A stretch of DNA of 64,000 nt, taken from the NCBI RefSeq assembly GCF_013523055.1, contig NZ_JAAMQM010000012.1, positions 62,001-126,000 of the forward strand, given 5' to 3'. The DNA is from Pseudomonas capeferrum (GTDB taxonomy: Bacteria; Pseudomonadota; Gammaproteobacteria; Pseudomonadales; Pseudomonadaceae). Numbering within the stretch: the first letter of the stretch is position 1; every line of letters starts with the position of its first letter. The notes beneath the pieces are model-generated. The model did not search any database and was not told the origin of the DNA. It worked only from the letters and a program-made list of their open reading frames with translations. Made by a program: the position numbers and the translations under genes. This document shows, piece after piece, positions 56,216 through 63,650 of this stretch.

Positions 56216-57043
56216 ATGTGGTCCCTGCGCGCCTGGCGGCGCCAGCGCACGCTGGCGAAGTACACCATCGATCCACGGCAATGGCAGGCGGTTCGTGAAC
56301 GCCTGCCGATCCTCGATGGCCTGGACGAAGACGAAGACCGCTGGTTGCGCGAGGCCAGTGTGCTGTTCCTGCATGACAAGCACCTGACCACCCTCCCCGG
56401 CGTCGAGCTGGACGACGAACAACGACTGTTCCTCGCTGCCCAGGCGCAACTGCCGCTGCTGCACCTGGGCGACCTCAACTGGTACCAGGGTTTTCACGAG
56501 CTGATCCTTTATCCCGACGACTTCGTCAGCCCCCAGCGCTACCGCGACGGCAGCGGCATCGAACATACGTGGGACGGCGAGCACAGCGGCGAGGCCTGGC
56601 TACAGGGGCCGGTCATCCTCGCCTGGCCGGGCGTGCAGTCCGGCGGAGGCTGGGAAGCCTACAACCTGGTCATCCATGAACTGGCGCACAAGCTCGACAT
56701 GCTCAACGGCGACGCCAACGGCCTGCCGCCCTTGCATCACGACATGCACGTCGGCGATTGGGCCGCGGCCATGCAAGAGGCCTTCGACGACCTCAATCGA
56801 CAACTGGACGCCGCACTCGAGCAAGGCGTCGAAGCCGATACCGCCATCGATCCTTACGCCGCCGAGCACCCCGCGGAATTCTTCGCCGTCACCAGCGAGT
56901 ATTTCTTCAGCGGGCCGGACCTGCTGCATGCCGCCTATCCCGCGGTCTATCGGCAATTGAGCCTGTTCTATCGCCAGGACCCGCTGGCGCGCCTGACCCG
57001 CTTGCAGGCAGAACACCCGGGCTATTGCCAATCCCAGGCATGA
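56216..57043 (+). CDS. mtfA: Zinc metallopeptidase MtfA (DgsA/Mlc anti-repressor family)
   Basis: A 275-residue M90 peptidase. The HEXXH motif is HELAH at 154-158 ([14 protein letters not shown]), with the gluzincin Glu in [15 protein letters not shown] further on. In E. coli MtfA it binds the repressor Mlc; the putida partner is not known. The N-terminus is Arg/Trp-rich ([15 protein letters not shown]), consistent with the soluble MtfA family. It follows DedA closely, so co-transcription is likely. An ATG with weak Shine-Dalgarno is used. Confidence 0.9.
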   Translation: MWSLRAWRRQRTLAKYTIDPRQWQAVRERLPILDGLDEDEDRWLREASVLFLHDKHLTTLPGVELDDEQRLFLAAQAQLPLLHLGDLNWYQGFHELILYPDDFVSPQRYRDGSGIEHTWDGEHSGEAWLQGPVILAWPGVQSGGGWEAYNLVIHELAHKLDMLNGDANGLPPLHHDMHVGDWAAAMQEAFDDLNRQLDAALEQGVEADTAIDPYAAEHPAEFFAVTSEYFFSGPDLLHAAYPAVYRQLSLFYRQDPLARLTRLQAEHPGYCQSQA

Positions 57044-57067
57044 CGCGGCCAGGCCTGTGCCCAGGCG

Positions 57068-57097
57068 TGGCAAGCCTTGCAGGAATATGCCTATAAT
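57068..57097 (+). promoter_or_regulatory. Candidate promoter of ppa
   Basis: TGGCAA (57068-57073), an 18-bp spacer and a perfect TATAAT (57092-57097) lie 40 bp before the ppa start. The -10 is strong and the position right for the single-gene transcript that ends at 57681-57708. Confidence 0.5.
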
Positions 57098-57137
57098 CGC
57101 GACCAATTTTTCTGGTCAAACATGGGGGCAATGCCCA

Positions 57138-57665
57138 ATGAGCTACAGCAAGATTCCGGCTGGCAAAGACCTGCCGAACGACATCTACGTCGCCATCGAG
57201 ATCCCGGCCAACCACGCCCCGATCAAATACGAAATCGACAAGGACAGCGACACGCTGTTCGTTGACCGTTTCATGGCTACCCCAATGTTCTACCCAGCCA
57301 ACTACGGCTTCATCCCCAACACCCTGGCCGACGACGGTGATCCGCTCGACGTGCTGGTCGTGACCCCGTATCCGGTCGCCCCAGGTTCGGTCATCCGCGC
57401 CCGTCCAGTCGGCGTGCTCAACATGACCGACGATGGCGGCGGCGATGCCAAGATCCTGGCCGTGCCGCACGACAAGCTGAGCCAGCTGTACGTCGACGTC
57501 AAGGAATACACCGACCTGCCACCGTTGCTGCTGGAGCAGATCAAGCACTTCTTCGAGAACTACAAGGACCTCGAGAAAGGCAAGTGGGTCAAGATCGAAG
57601 GCTGGGAAGGCGCAGACGCCGCCCGTGCCGCGATCACCAAGTCGGTCGCTGCCTACAAGGGCTGA
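57138..57665 (+). CDS. ppa: Inorganic pyrophosphatase
   Basis: Hydrolyses pyrophosphate, driving biosynthetic reactions. The 175 residues match the family-I bacterial enzyme in length and motifs: [16 protein letters not shown] (with the conserved Lys/Glu), [26 protein letters not shown] (the DxDPxD metal site), [15 protein letters not shown], and [10 protein letters not shown]. Start [13 protein letters not shown] is conserved; the frame is open 27 codons upstream. It is a single-gene unit with its own terminator. Confidence 0.96.
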   Translation: MSYSKIPAGKDLPNDIYVAIEIPANHAPIKYEIDKDSDTLFVDRFMATPMFYPANYGFIPNTLADDGDPLDVLVVTPYPVAPGSVIRARPVGVLNMTDDGGGDAKILAVPHDKLSQLYVDVKEYTDLPPLLLEQIKHFFENYKDLEKGKWVKIEGWEGADAARAAITKSVAAYKG

Positions 57666-57680
57666 GATTGAGTTGATGCG

Positions 57681-57708
57681 AAAAGCCCTGCCTTGGCAGG
57701 GCTTTTTT
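57681..57708 (+). terminator. Terminator of ppa
   Basis: AAAAGCCCTG-CCTTGG-CAGGGCTTTT followed by TT: a 10-bp stem, of which six pairs are GC-rich, running into a six-T tract, 15 bp after the ppa stop. Confidence 0.9.
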
Positions 57709-57832
57709 GTGGGTGTAATGCCGTCGATGGGCTATGGGCTAATGCTGGTCAGTCAAGGAAAAGTCATCAAATTTCGTTGGCTGGCATTCTGTTTAACTTC
57801 CGAGCTCTTCGGTGACACTGCTGGCCTATCGC

Positions 57833-57911
57833 GGGACAAGCCCGCTCGCCACAGGGAACACCACACACCGGTGGCGAGCGGGCTTGTCCCGCGATAGGCC
57901 AGCAGTGTCAC
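57833..57911. repeat. Composite REP palindrome, family 2 copy D
   Basis: Perfect inverted arms of about 38 bp, from GACACTGCTGGCC to its inverse GGCCAGCAGTGTC, each contain a REP unit (CGCGGGACAAGCCCGCTCGC) and are separated by an asymmetric 20-bp centre. Diverged inverted homology continues outward to about 57740 and 57990 (GCCGAAGGCTAAGC and TGACTGGCATCA blocks on the right) and matches the outer blocks of copy C at 25.2-25.5 kb. The remaining 57666-58199 holds only the ppa terminator and no gene. Confidence 0.85.
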
Positions 57912-58231
57912 TGGAAACTCCAGACGCCGAAGGCTAAGCGACAGCATTTGAACCGACTGCTTTCCCTCCACTGACTGGCATCAGGCTATGGCCTTGCTAA
58001 ACCAGCCTGCTCAGAGAAGATCAAGCTCGAACACAGCTTCAGATTTTCCTTATTCCTTGTAGTCCATTCCCCAAACATACTTTTGCGGCTTTCGAGCCAT
58101 TGCAGTGCTGTCGATACGGACCTAGTCTCGCCGGGCCGTTGCTGTCTGGACGACCGGGCGTGCAAGCCCGTTTGCATACAGTACGCAGTGCCCTGGCTTC
58201 CCGCTTATCATCGGAAAGCCGTTTCAGGGTG

Positions 58232-58319
58232 GCTGTGCGTAGGAGACCTTCGGGTCTGCCGGGTCCTGTATCCTCGGTCTTGCACACCTGCGCACAGCTG
58301 TCACCACTTCGTGTGCAAG
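58232..58319 (+). promoter_or_regulatory. Structured RNA leader with competing helices
   Basis: Elements in order: P1 5' arm GCTGTGCG (58232-58239); a UUCG-tetraloop hairpin AGACC-TTCG-GGTCT (58244-58257); CTTGCACAC (58279-58287); P1 3' arm CGCACAGC (58291-58298); GTGTGCAAG (58311-58319). P1 pairs 8/8. CTTGCACAC pairs 9/9 with GTGTGCAAG but encloses the P1 3' arm, so the two helices form a pseudoknot or exclude each other. AGGAG and an ATG follow at 58350-58363. I recall similar leaders before small DUF3077-type genes in putida-group genomes but could not verify this. Confidence 0.6.
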
Positions 58320-58362
58320 CGGAGGCTGGTAGCGCTTTCTAGCGATACAGGAGCTTTCGATC

Positions 58363-58440
58363 ATGCTGAAAATTGTCCCTGATTCACCTCTTTCCCTTTC
58401 AGATACATCTTCTTTCCCCAACCTCCCCATACCCCTATGA
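58363..58440 (+). CDS. 25-codon reading frame (MLKIVPDSPL...), leader peptide or detached N-terminus
   Basis: A short frame with AGGAG nine bases before its ATG. MLKIVPDSPLSLSDTS strongly resembles the N-terminus of small DUF6124/DUF3077-type proteins of putida-group pseudomonads (MLKIVPDPP). The stop overlaps the ATG of the next frame as ATGA. Either it is a true leader peptide coupling translation of the next gene, or it is the original start of that gene detached by a frameshift. Confidence 0.5.
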   Translation: MLKIVPDSPLSLSDTSSFPNLPIPL

Positions 58441-58687
58441 AGCAGCTGAAAACCAGCGGAGTCGGCTATTTTGGTCAAGGCGTCGGCGAAGGCATGGAAG
58501 ACCCGTTATTCGGAGTCCTCCCAGGACACGATGCAGCGTACGCATTGGAGCAGGCGGCAATGCTCATGAGGTGCGTATGCAAGCTAACCCGGAATGCCGA
58601 AATCGAACATGACGCAACGCTCATCCTGGGGCGCACTACCTGAGCGGGGTGGCCAAGGCGCTGGTCGACTGTCGCACGGCCTGCTGA
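58437..58687 (+). pseudogene. Frameshifted DUF3077 family gene
   Basis: Frame 1 (58437-58643) encodes KTSGVGYFG...EDPLFGVLPGHDAAYALEQAAMLMRCVCKLTRNAEI, the DUF3077 pattern (KTxG..FG, PLFxVxxG, ALEQAxxLLxC). It ends early, but a different frame at once continues with GAHYLSGVAKALVDC to TGA 58685-58687, the typical C-terminus (HYLSxMAKALxDD). An indel near 58610-58625 therefore splits the gene. Function of DUF3077 proteins is unknown. Sequencing error is an alternative explanation. Confidence 0.7.
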
Positions 58688-58873
58688 CGGGGCCTGTGCG
58701 CTAGAGCCATCGCAGCACGCCGATATCGTTAGGAGGCAAAGGCAGATGAAATAGCCTGCCTCCAAACTCTCCTATCGCGTCCTAGGAAATTTCCGCCATA
58801 ACTCATAAATTCCTACAAAAAGCCAAACCACGCGTTCATTTTCAGCGTTTCTCCGAGTCGCTAGACTGGATTC

Positions 58874-59584
58874 ATGAAAACCTCTGGTGACCGCCTCAAG
58901 CTACTCCTCCAGGAGTGCAACCTGACCGCCTCCGACTTTGCCGCCCAGCAGCAGGTCACTCCTCAGCACGTCAACAACTGGTTCAGGCGCGGCGTACCGC
59001 TGGCCCGTCTCGACGAGATCGCCGGTCTTCTGAGCGTACCTCCTCGCTGGTTGCGCAGCGGCGAAGGCCCCAAGCACTATCCTCCGGTCCGTCGCCATGC
59101 TCCACGCACATTGCGCCTGAACCCGGAGACCAGCGGCCCGAGTGACCTGGCCGCCGATTATGGCGACATGACGCGACTGCCATTTTGCAAAGTCAGGGGC
59201 GGACATCTACGCACGGTACGCGACCGATACCTGCAATTGCCCCAGCGTGCCCTGGATGCGCTCGGCGTCGCAACAAACGATGCCCTGTGCGTCGGCATGC
59301 CCGGCTTCAACATGGCTCCCCTTCTCCCCTATGGCACTACCTTGGCCATCGACCGCAGCATGACCCGCGTCGTCGAAGGCGAGGCCTATGCCCTGCTGCA
59401 CAACGGCGCTTTGCGAATTCATTACCTCAGCCACGGCGCTGGCGGTACGCTGTGCCTGCATAGCCACGATGCACAGGGGCACCCGGACGAAAGCTACAGC
59501 CGGGCGGCCTGCAAGGCGGAGCGATTGCATGTCATTGGATGGGTGTTCTGGTGGTCGCATTTGCGACCGACGAGGCCGGACTGA
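58874..59584 (+). CDS. XRE-type regulator with an S24/LexA-like C-terminal domain lacking catalytic residues
   Basis: A 236-residue repressor-like protein. Residues 5-60 form an HTH (DRLKLLLQECNLTASDFAAQQQVTPQHVNNWFRRG). The C-terminal domain (about 105-230) aligns to S24 peptidases, but the usual GxSMxP is GFNMAP (Asn146 in place of the nucleophile Ser) and the catalytic Lys is His183 (LRIHYL). It should not self-cleave. GGAAATTTCC, a perfect 10-bp palindrome at 58788, lies upstream as a possible operator. A stand-alone cargo-like gene; no prophage genes were seen around it. Confidence 0.75.
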   Translation: MKTSGDRLKLLLQECNLTASDFAAQQQVTPQHVNNWFRRGVPLARLDEIAGLLSVPPRWLRSGEGPKHYPPVRRHAPRTLRLNPETSGPSDLAADYGDMTRLPFCKVRGGHLRTVRDRYLQLPQRALDALGVATNDALCVGMPGFNMAPLLPYGTTLAIDRSMTRVVEGEAYALLHNGALRIHYLSHGAGGTLCLHSHDAQGHPDESYSRAACKAERLHVIGWVFWWSHLRPTRPD

Positions 59585-59785
59585 GCCATTGGCAGGGAAT
59601 TTTTGCTGGGCAAGACGAGCATCGCCTTGTATCCTGGCGCCCACATTTCGCCCCTACCGGCTCAGCCGTGTTACAGCGGGCTGGCGACGGCCGATTGGGC
59701 TGTACGCCATCTTTGGCCTCCTTGGCCGATCAACGATTGCAGGCGGTTGCGGTTTACCAAAAATTAACCAAGACCGTCCACGAGA

Positions 59786-59809
59786 AGCCGGCCACAAGCC
59801 GGCTTTTTA
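59786..59809 (+). terminator. Terminator between the XRE-type gene and the DUF1016 fragment
   Basis: AAGCCGGC-CACAA-GCCGGCTT followed by TTT on the plus strand, an 8-bp perfect stem, 200 bp past the regulator's stop. The spacer 59585-59785 shows no convincing gene. The stem could also serve the minus-strand DUF1016 fragment, though with a weaker T-run. Confidence 0.7.
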
Positions 59810-59821
59810 ATGCCTGGCTCT

Positions 59822-60037
59822 CTACTGAACCACCTGACTCACCTTGAGGACCCGGTATGCATCGTGGTGATGGATACCGATGCCGCCCAGTCCAATCTGC
59901 CAGTAGAGCAACACTAGCTCACGATTCACCGCCAGCGCGGCGCGCTGCTGAGCGTCATGGATGCGACCTTTGAGGTCGGCCAGCCAATCACCATAGCCCT
60001 GTAATGGCAAGCTCAGGCTGACAGGGGTGTCGCTCAT
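59822..60037 (-). pseudogene. Truncated DUF1016 (YhcG/PDDEXK nuclease family) N-terminal fragment
   Basis: A 71-residue frame with an intact start (AGGGAAAAGGT before the ATG). GYGDWLADLKGRIHDAQQRAALAVNRELVLLYWQIG is the hallmark N-terminus of DUF1016 proteins, which are normally about 330-360 residues with a C-terminal nuclease domain. After QIG, similarity stops abruptly and the frame closes after 20 unrelated residues, so the nuclease part is lost. It diverges from nothing and lies beside rtcB on the same strand. A remnant of a laterally acquired gene is the likeliest reading. Confidence 0.7.
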
Positions 60038-60143
60038 ACCTTTTCCCTCGTGGCATCTTCGGCGCGGTCTTCGCTGCTTTTGCAGCCATCTTGGTGAAGC
60101 TGGATCAACAATCAGATACAGCTTTCGGCAAGCGTATTGCTAT

Positions 60144-61349
60144 TCACCCCTTCACACAAACCACCTGCCGCAACGTATGCACCACCTCCACCAACTCCCG
60201 CTGCGCCTGCATCACCGCGTCGATGTCCTTGTACGCCATGGGAATCTCGTCGATCACATCCTTGTCCTTGCGACATTCCACATGCGCGGTCGCACGCCGC
60301 TGATCTTCCACCGTGAAGCGGCTCTTGGCCTTGGTCCGGCTCATGGTGCGTCCAGCCCCATGACTGCATGAGCAGAACGCTTCTTCGTTCCCTAACCCCC
60401 GAACGATAAAGCTCTTGGCCCCCATCGAGCCTGGAATGATGCCCAGCTCCCCCTTCTGCGCCGACACCGCCCCTTTGCGGGTCACCAGCACTTCACGGCC
60501 AAAATGCTGCTCTCGCTGCACATAGTTGTGATGACAGTTGACCGCCTCGAGACTCGCCTCGAACCGGGTCCCCAGCACCGTACGTGCCGCCGCGACCACC
60601 GCGTGCATCATCAGCTCGCGATTGTGCCGGGCGAAATCCTGGGCCCATTCGACGGCTTCGACGTAGTCGTCAAAGTGTCGGCTGCCTTCCTTGAAATACG
60701 CCAGGTCCTTGTCCGGCAGGTTGGCCAGGTGCTGGCGCATGTCGGCCTGGGCGAGCTCGATGAACAGGTTGCCGATGGCATTGCCCACGCCGCGCGAGCC
60801 GCTGTGGAGCATGAACCAGACGCGGTCGGCTTCGTCCAGGCAGACTTCGATGAAGTGGTTGCCGCCGCCAAGCGTGCCGAGGTGGTGGCGGTTGTTGGTC
60901 TTCTCCAGCCGGGGATACTTGTCGGTGATGGCCTTGAAGCGGCTGGACAGGGCGCGCCAGGCATGGTCGGCGTGGCCAGGGACGCGGTCCCAGGCGCCTT
61001 GGTCGCGCTTGCCGAAGGTCTTGCCGTGGGGCACGGCCTGTTCGATGGCGTGGCGCAGGCCATGGAGGTTGTCGGGCAGGTCGCGGGCGTGCAGTGAGGT
61101 ACGGGCAGCGATCATGCCGCAACCGATGTCGACGCCGACTGCGGCCGGGATGATCGCGCCGACGGTGGGGATCACGCTGCCGATGGTCGAGCCCTTGCCC
61201 AAGTGCACGTCGGGCATGACGGCCAGGTGCTTGAAGATGAAGGGCATCCTGGCGGTGTTCATCAACTGCTGGCGAGCCTCGGCTTCGACGGGTACGCCGT
61301 CGGTCCAGGCCTTGATCGGCTTGCCGCCGACGACTTCGAGAATGTTCAT
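60144..61349 (-). CDS. rtcB: RNA-splicing ligase RtcB
   Basis: GTP- and Mn-dependent ligase joining 2',3'-cyclic phosphate and 5'-OH RNA ends in RNA repair. The 401 residues match E. coli RtcB (408) throughout: WTDGVPVEAEARQQLMNTARMPFIFKHLAVMPDVHLGKGSTIGSVIP, AAVGVDIGCGM (Mn-site Asp/Cys), TLGGGNHFIEVCLDE, and GNEEAFCSCSHGAGRTMSRTKA with the guanylated His. Unlike E. coli, no rtcA, rtcR or sigma54 site is adjacent; a TATGAT box lies just upstream instead. It lies next to the DUF1016 fragment. Confidence 0.95.
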   Translation of the reverse strand: MNILEVVGGKPIKAWTDGVPVEAEARQQLMNTARMPFIFKHLAVMPDVHLGKGSTIGSVIPTVGAIIPAAVGVDIGCGMIAARTSLHARDLPDNLHGLRHAIEQAVPHGKTFGKRDQGAWDRVPGHADHAWRALSSRFKAITDKYPRLEKTNNRHHLGTLGGGNHFIEVCLDEADRVWFMLHSGSRGVGNAIGNLFIELAQADMRQHLANLPDKDLAYFKEGSRHFDDYVEAVEWAQDFARHNRELMMHAVVAAARTVLGTRFEASLEAVNCHHNYVQREQHFGREVLVTRKGAVSAQKGELGIIPGSMGAKSFIVRGLGNEEAFCSCSHGAGRTMSRTKAKSRFTVEDQRRATAHVECRKDKDVIDEIPMAYKDIDAVMQAQRELVEVVHTLRQVVCVKG

Positions 61350-61458
61350 GGTGGTGCCCCCGCTGCTTGCTTGAAGACCATCATACTCCGCCGGACTACG
61401 CCGAAGGTCTGGGTCGGACGGCTTGCCATCGGGGTGGCGCCGTGCGGTATGCTTGCCC

Positions 61459-61592
61459 GGTCTTCAGGGCGGGGTGAAAGTCCCCACCGGCGGTAAATCG
61501 AAAGATGAGCCCGCGAGCGCCTTGGCTTTTGGCCGGGGGTCAGCAGATCTGGTGAGATTCCAGGGCCGACGGTCATAGTCCGGATGAAAGAA
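61459..61592 (+). promoter_or_regulatory. FMN riboswitch (RFN element)
   Basis: The conserved RFN blocks are present in order: CTTCAGGGCGGGGTGAAAG, TCCCCACCGGCGGTA, GAGCCCGCGAGCGCC, GTCAGCAGATCTGGTGAGAT, TCCAGGGCCGACGGTCATAG and CCGGATGAAAGAAGG. Downstream, GCAGGGGC-CATTCGGT-GCCTCTGC (61602-61625) forms an 8-bp stem followed by GCGCGCG and TTTTGTT, a candidate expression platform. It would lower ribB expression when FMN is abundant. Confidence 0.95.
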
Positions 61593-61678
61593 GGCGTCAG
61601 GCAGGGGCCATTCGGTGCCTCTGCGCGCGCGTTTTGTTCGCCCCGAGACGTTCATCGATCATTCACGAGGAGCGTTTC

Positions 61679-62329
61679 ATGTCCCCTTCGCATTACCAGC
61701 GGTTCCCCCGTATCGCGGCAGCCATCGCCGCATTCCAGGCCGGCAAGCCGGTGTTGTTGCTCGACGATGACGATCGCGAGGACGAAGCCGATATCATCGC
61801 CGCCGCCGAGAACCTTTCCCTTCAGACCATGGCCATGATGATCCGCGACTGCAGCGGCATCGTTTGCCTGTGCCTGGACGAAGCCACGGTCGATGCCTTG
61901 CAGCTGGCGCCGATGGTGAAGGACAACCAGGCGCGTCACGGCACCGGCTTCACGGTCACGATCGAGGCCGCCGAGGGTGTCAGTACCGGTGTCTCGGCGC
62001 AGGACCGCATCACCACGATCGAGGCCGCCTTGCGCTCCACTGCCGAGCAACGGCATATCGTCAGCCCTGGACACGTCTTCCCATTGCGCGCACGCGATGG
62101 TGGCGTGCTGACGCGTCGCGGCCACACCGAAGGGTCGGTGGACCTGGCGCGCCTGGCGGGCTTGCGTCCGGCCGCAGTGCTCTGCGAGCTGATGAACCCC
62201 GATGGCAGCATGGCCCGCGGCGAGCAGGTGGCGGTGTATGCCCGCGAGTACAATCTGCCGATGCTGACCATCGATGAGCTGGCCCGTTACCGGACAGCCG
62301 TTCTGGAAGAACGGGCGATGCCGGCCTGA
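61679..62329 (+). CDS. ribB: 3,4-dihydroxy-2-butanone 4-phosphate synthase
   Basis: Converts ribulose 5-phosphate to the four-carbon riboflavin precursor. The 216 residues match E. coli RibB (217): LLLDDDDREDEADIIAAAENLS (acidic loop DDxDREDEAD), GFTVTIEAAEGVSTGVSAQDRITTIEAAL, SPGHVFPLRARDGGVLTRRGHTEGSVDLARLAGLRPAAVLCELMNPDGSMARG. GAGGAG gives the start. No GTP-cyclohydrolase II domain is fused, so ribA is elsewhere. Controlled by the FMN riboswitch just upstream. Confidence 0.96.
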   Translation: MSPSHYQRFPRIAAAIAAFQAGKPVLLLDDDDREDEADIIAAAENLSLQTMAMMIRDCSGIVCLCLDEATVDALQLAPMVKDNQARHGTGFTVTIEAAEGVSTGVSAQDRITTIEAALRSTAEQRHIVSPGHVFPLRARDGGVLTRRGHTEGSVDLARLAGLRPAAVLCELMNPDGSMARGEQVAVYAREYNLPMLTIDELARYRTAVLEERAMPA

Positions 62330-62403
62330 GGATGGACGCGGGGGATCGGTGCGACGCTGTCAACCCCCGCGGTCACTCGATTGCAGAGCGCTTGAAAGGC
62401 TCA

Positions 62404-62456
62404 CAGCGGTATTCATTCGAGTGGATTTCAAGCCATGCGACGAATGAATACCGCTG
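62404..62456. promoter_or_regulatory. 16-bp perfect inverted repeat upstream of xseB
   Basis: CAGCGGTATTCATTCG (62404-62419) and its exact reverse complement (62441-62456) flank 21 bp. The half-sites are AT-richer than the surroundings. It lies 75 bp after ribB and 68 bp before xseB, with no T-run on either strand, so it could be an operator or an RNA hairpin affecting xseB-ispA-dxs. Confidence 0.55.
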
Positions 62457-62523
62457 GCAATTTGATCCCCCCGTCCCGCTCTGCTAGTGTCGCGCGGTTA
62501 ATACCGCCACCGAGACAGCTGCC

Positions 62524-62766
62524 ATGGCCCGTAAAAAAGCGTCGATCGATTTCGAGCAATCCCTCGCTGACCTGCAAGTCCTGGTCGAGCGCCTGGAGAA
62601 CGGCGAGCTGTCGCTGGAAGACTCGCTGGCCGCCTTCGAACAAGGCATCAGCCTGACCCGTGACTGCCAGGGCGCGCTGGCCCAGGCCGAGCAGAAAGTG
62701 CAGATCCTGCTGGAGCGCGATGGCGAGCTGGCCGCCGAGCCCTTCGACGCGGATCCGGCGGCATGA
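62524..62766 (+). CDS. xseB: Exodeoxyribonuclease VII small subunit
   Basis: Small subunit of exonuclease VII, which degrades single-stranded DNA. The 80 residues are the family length; [53 protein letters not shown] is the conserved coiled-coil core. The stop overlaps the ispA start (ATGA), so translation is coupled. xseA lies outside the window, as usual. Confidence 0.95.
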   Translation: MARKKASIDFEQSLADLQVLVERLENGELSLEDSLAAFEQGISLTRDCQGALAQAEQKVQILLERDGELAAEPFDADPAA

Positions 62767-63650
62767 TCGCGACCTACCAGGCCGACTGCCAGGCGCGCGT
62801 CGATGCGGCGCTCGAAGCCTTGTTCGTGGCACCGTCCACGGAACTGCAACGCCTCTATGCGGCCATGCGCTACAGCGTGATGAACGGCGGCAAGCGTGTT
62901 CGTCCACTGTTGGCCTATGCCGCCTGCCAAGCTCTGGGCGCGCCTGCAGAACAAGCGAACGGCGCGGCCTGCGCGGTCGAACTGATCCATGCCTATTCGC
63001 TGGTCCACGACGACCTGCCGGCCATGGATGACGACGACCTGCGTCGTGGCCAGCCGACCACGCACAAGGCATTCGACGAGGCCAGTGCCATCCTGGCCGG
63101 CGACGGTTTGCAGAGCCTGGCTTTCAGCGCCCTGCTCGACCCCGGCTTGAGCCCCTTGGCGGATACCATCCGTCTGGACATGGTACGGACCCTGGCACAA
63201 GCGGCGGGCCCGGCGGGGATGGTCGGTGGCCAGGCCATCGACCTGGGCTCGGTCGGCATGCAGCTTGACCAGCAGGCGCTGGAATACATGCACCGGCACA
63301 AGACCGGCGCCCTGATCGAAGCCAGCGTGCGCCTGGGCGCCCTGGCCAGCGCGCGCGCGGACCTGAACAAGCTCGACGCCCTGCAGACCTACGCCCAAGC
63401 CATCGGCCTCGCGTTCCAGGTACAGGACGATATTCTCGATATCGAAAGCGACACGGCCACACTCGGCAAGCGCCAGGGCGCCGACATCGCCCGTGACAAG
63501 CCGACCTATCCTGCCCTGCTCGGCCTGCAAGCCGCCAAGGCCTATGCCTTGGAACTGCGCGACCAGGCGCTGGTCGCACTGGAAGGCTTTGGTGAAAATG
63601 CCGAGCCCTTGCGGGCACTGGCACGCTACATCGTCGAGCGGCGGCACTGA
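62763..63650 (+). CDS. ispA: Farnesyl diphosphate synthase
   Basis: Condenses IPP with DMAPP and GPP to farnesyl diphosphate, precursor of undecaprenyl phosphate and ubiquinone. The 295 residues show the first Asp-rich motif [20 protein letters not shown] (about 81-100) and the second, [13 protein letters not shown] (about 218-230), plus [10 protein letters not shown] and [16 protein letters not shown]. It starts within the xseB stop and is followed by dxs, 241 bp downstream. Confidence 0.96.
   Translation: MIATYQADCQARVDAALEALFVAPSTELQRLYAAMRYSVMNGGKRVRPLLAYAACQALGAPAEQANGAACAVELIHAYSLVHDDLPAMDDDDLRRGQPTTHKAFDEASAILAGDGLQSLAFSALLDPGLSPLADTIRLDMVRTLAQAAGPAGMVGGQAIDLGSVGMQLDQQALEYMHRHKTGALIEASVRLGALASARADLNKLDALQTYAQAIGLAFQVQDDILDIESDTATLGKRQGADIARDKPTYPALLGLQAAKAYALELRDQALVALEGFGENAEPLRALARYIVERRH

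Noticed and set aside
58039..58287. Minus-strand 82-codon frame across the structured leader
   Set aside because: It follows the symmetry of the leader RNA itself; no Shine-Dalgarno or family, and its peptide is Arg/Gly/Pro-rich.
59539..59847. 102-codon plus-strand frame after the XRE-type regulator
   Set aside because: Overlaps the regulator's end and runs through a terminator hairpin; no family resemblance.
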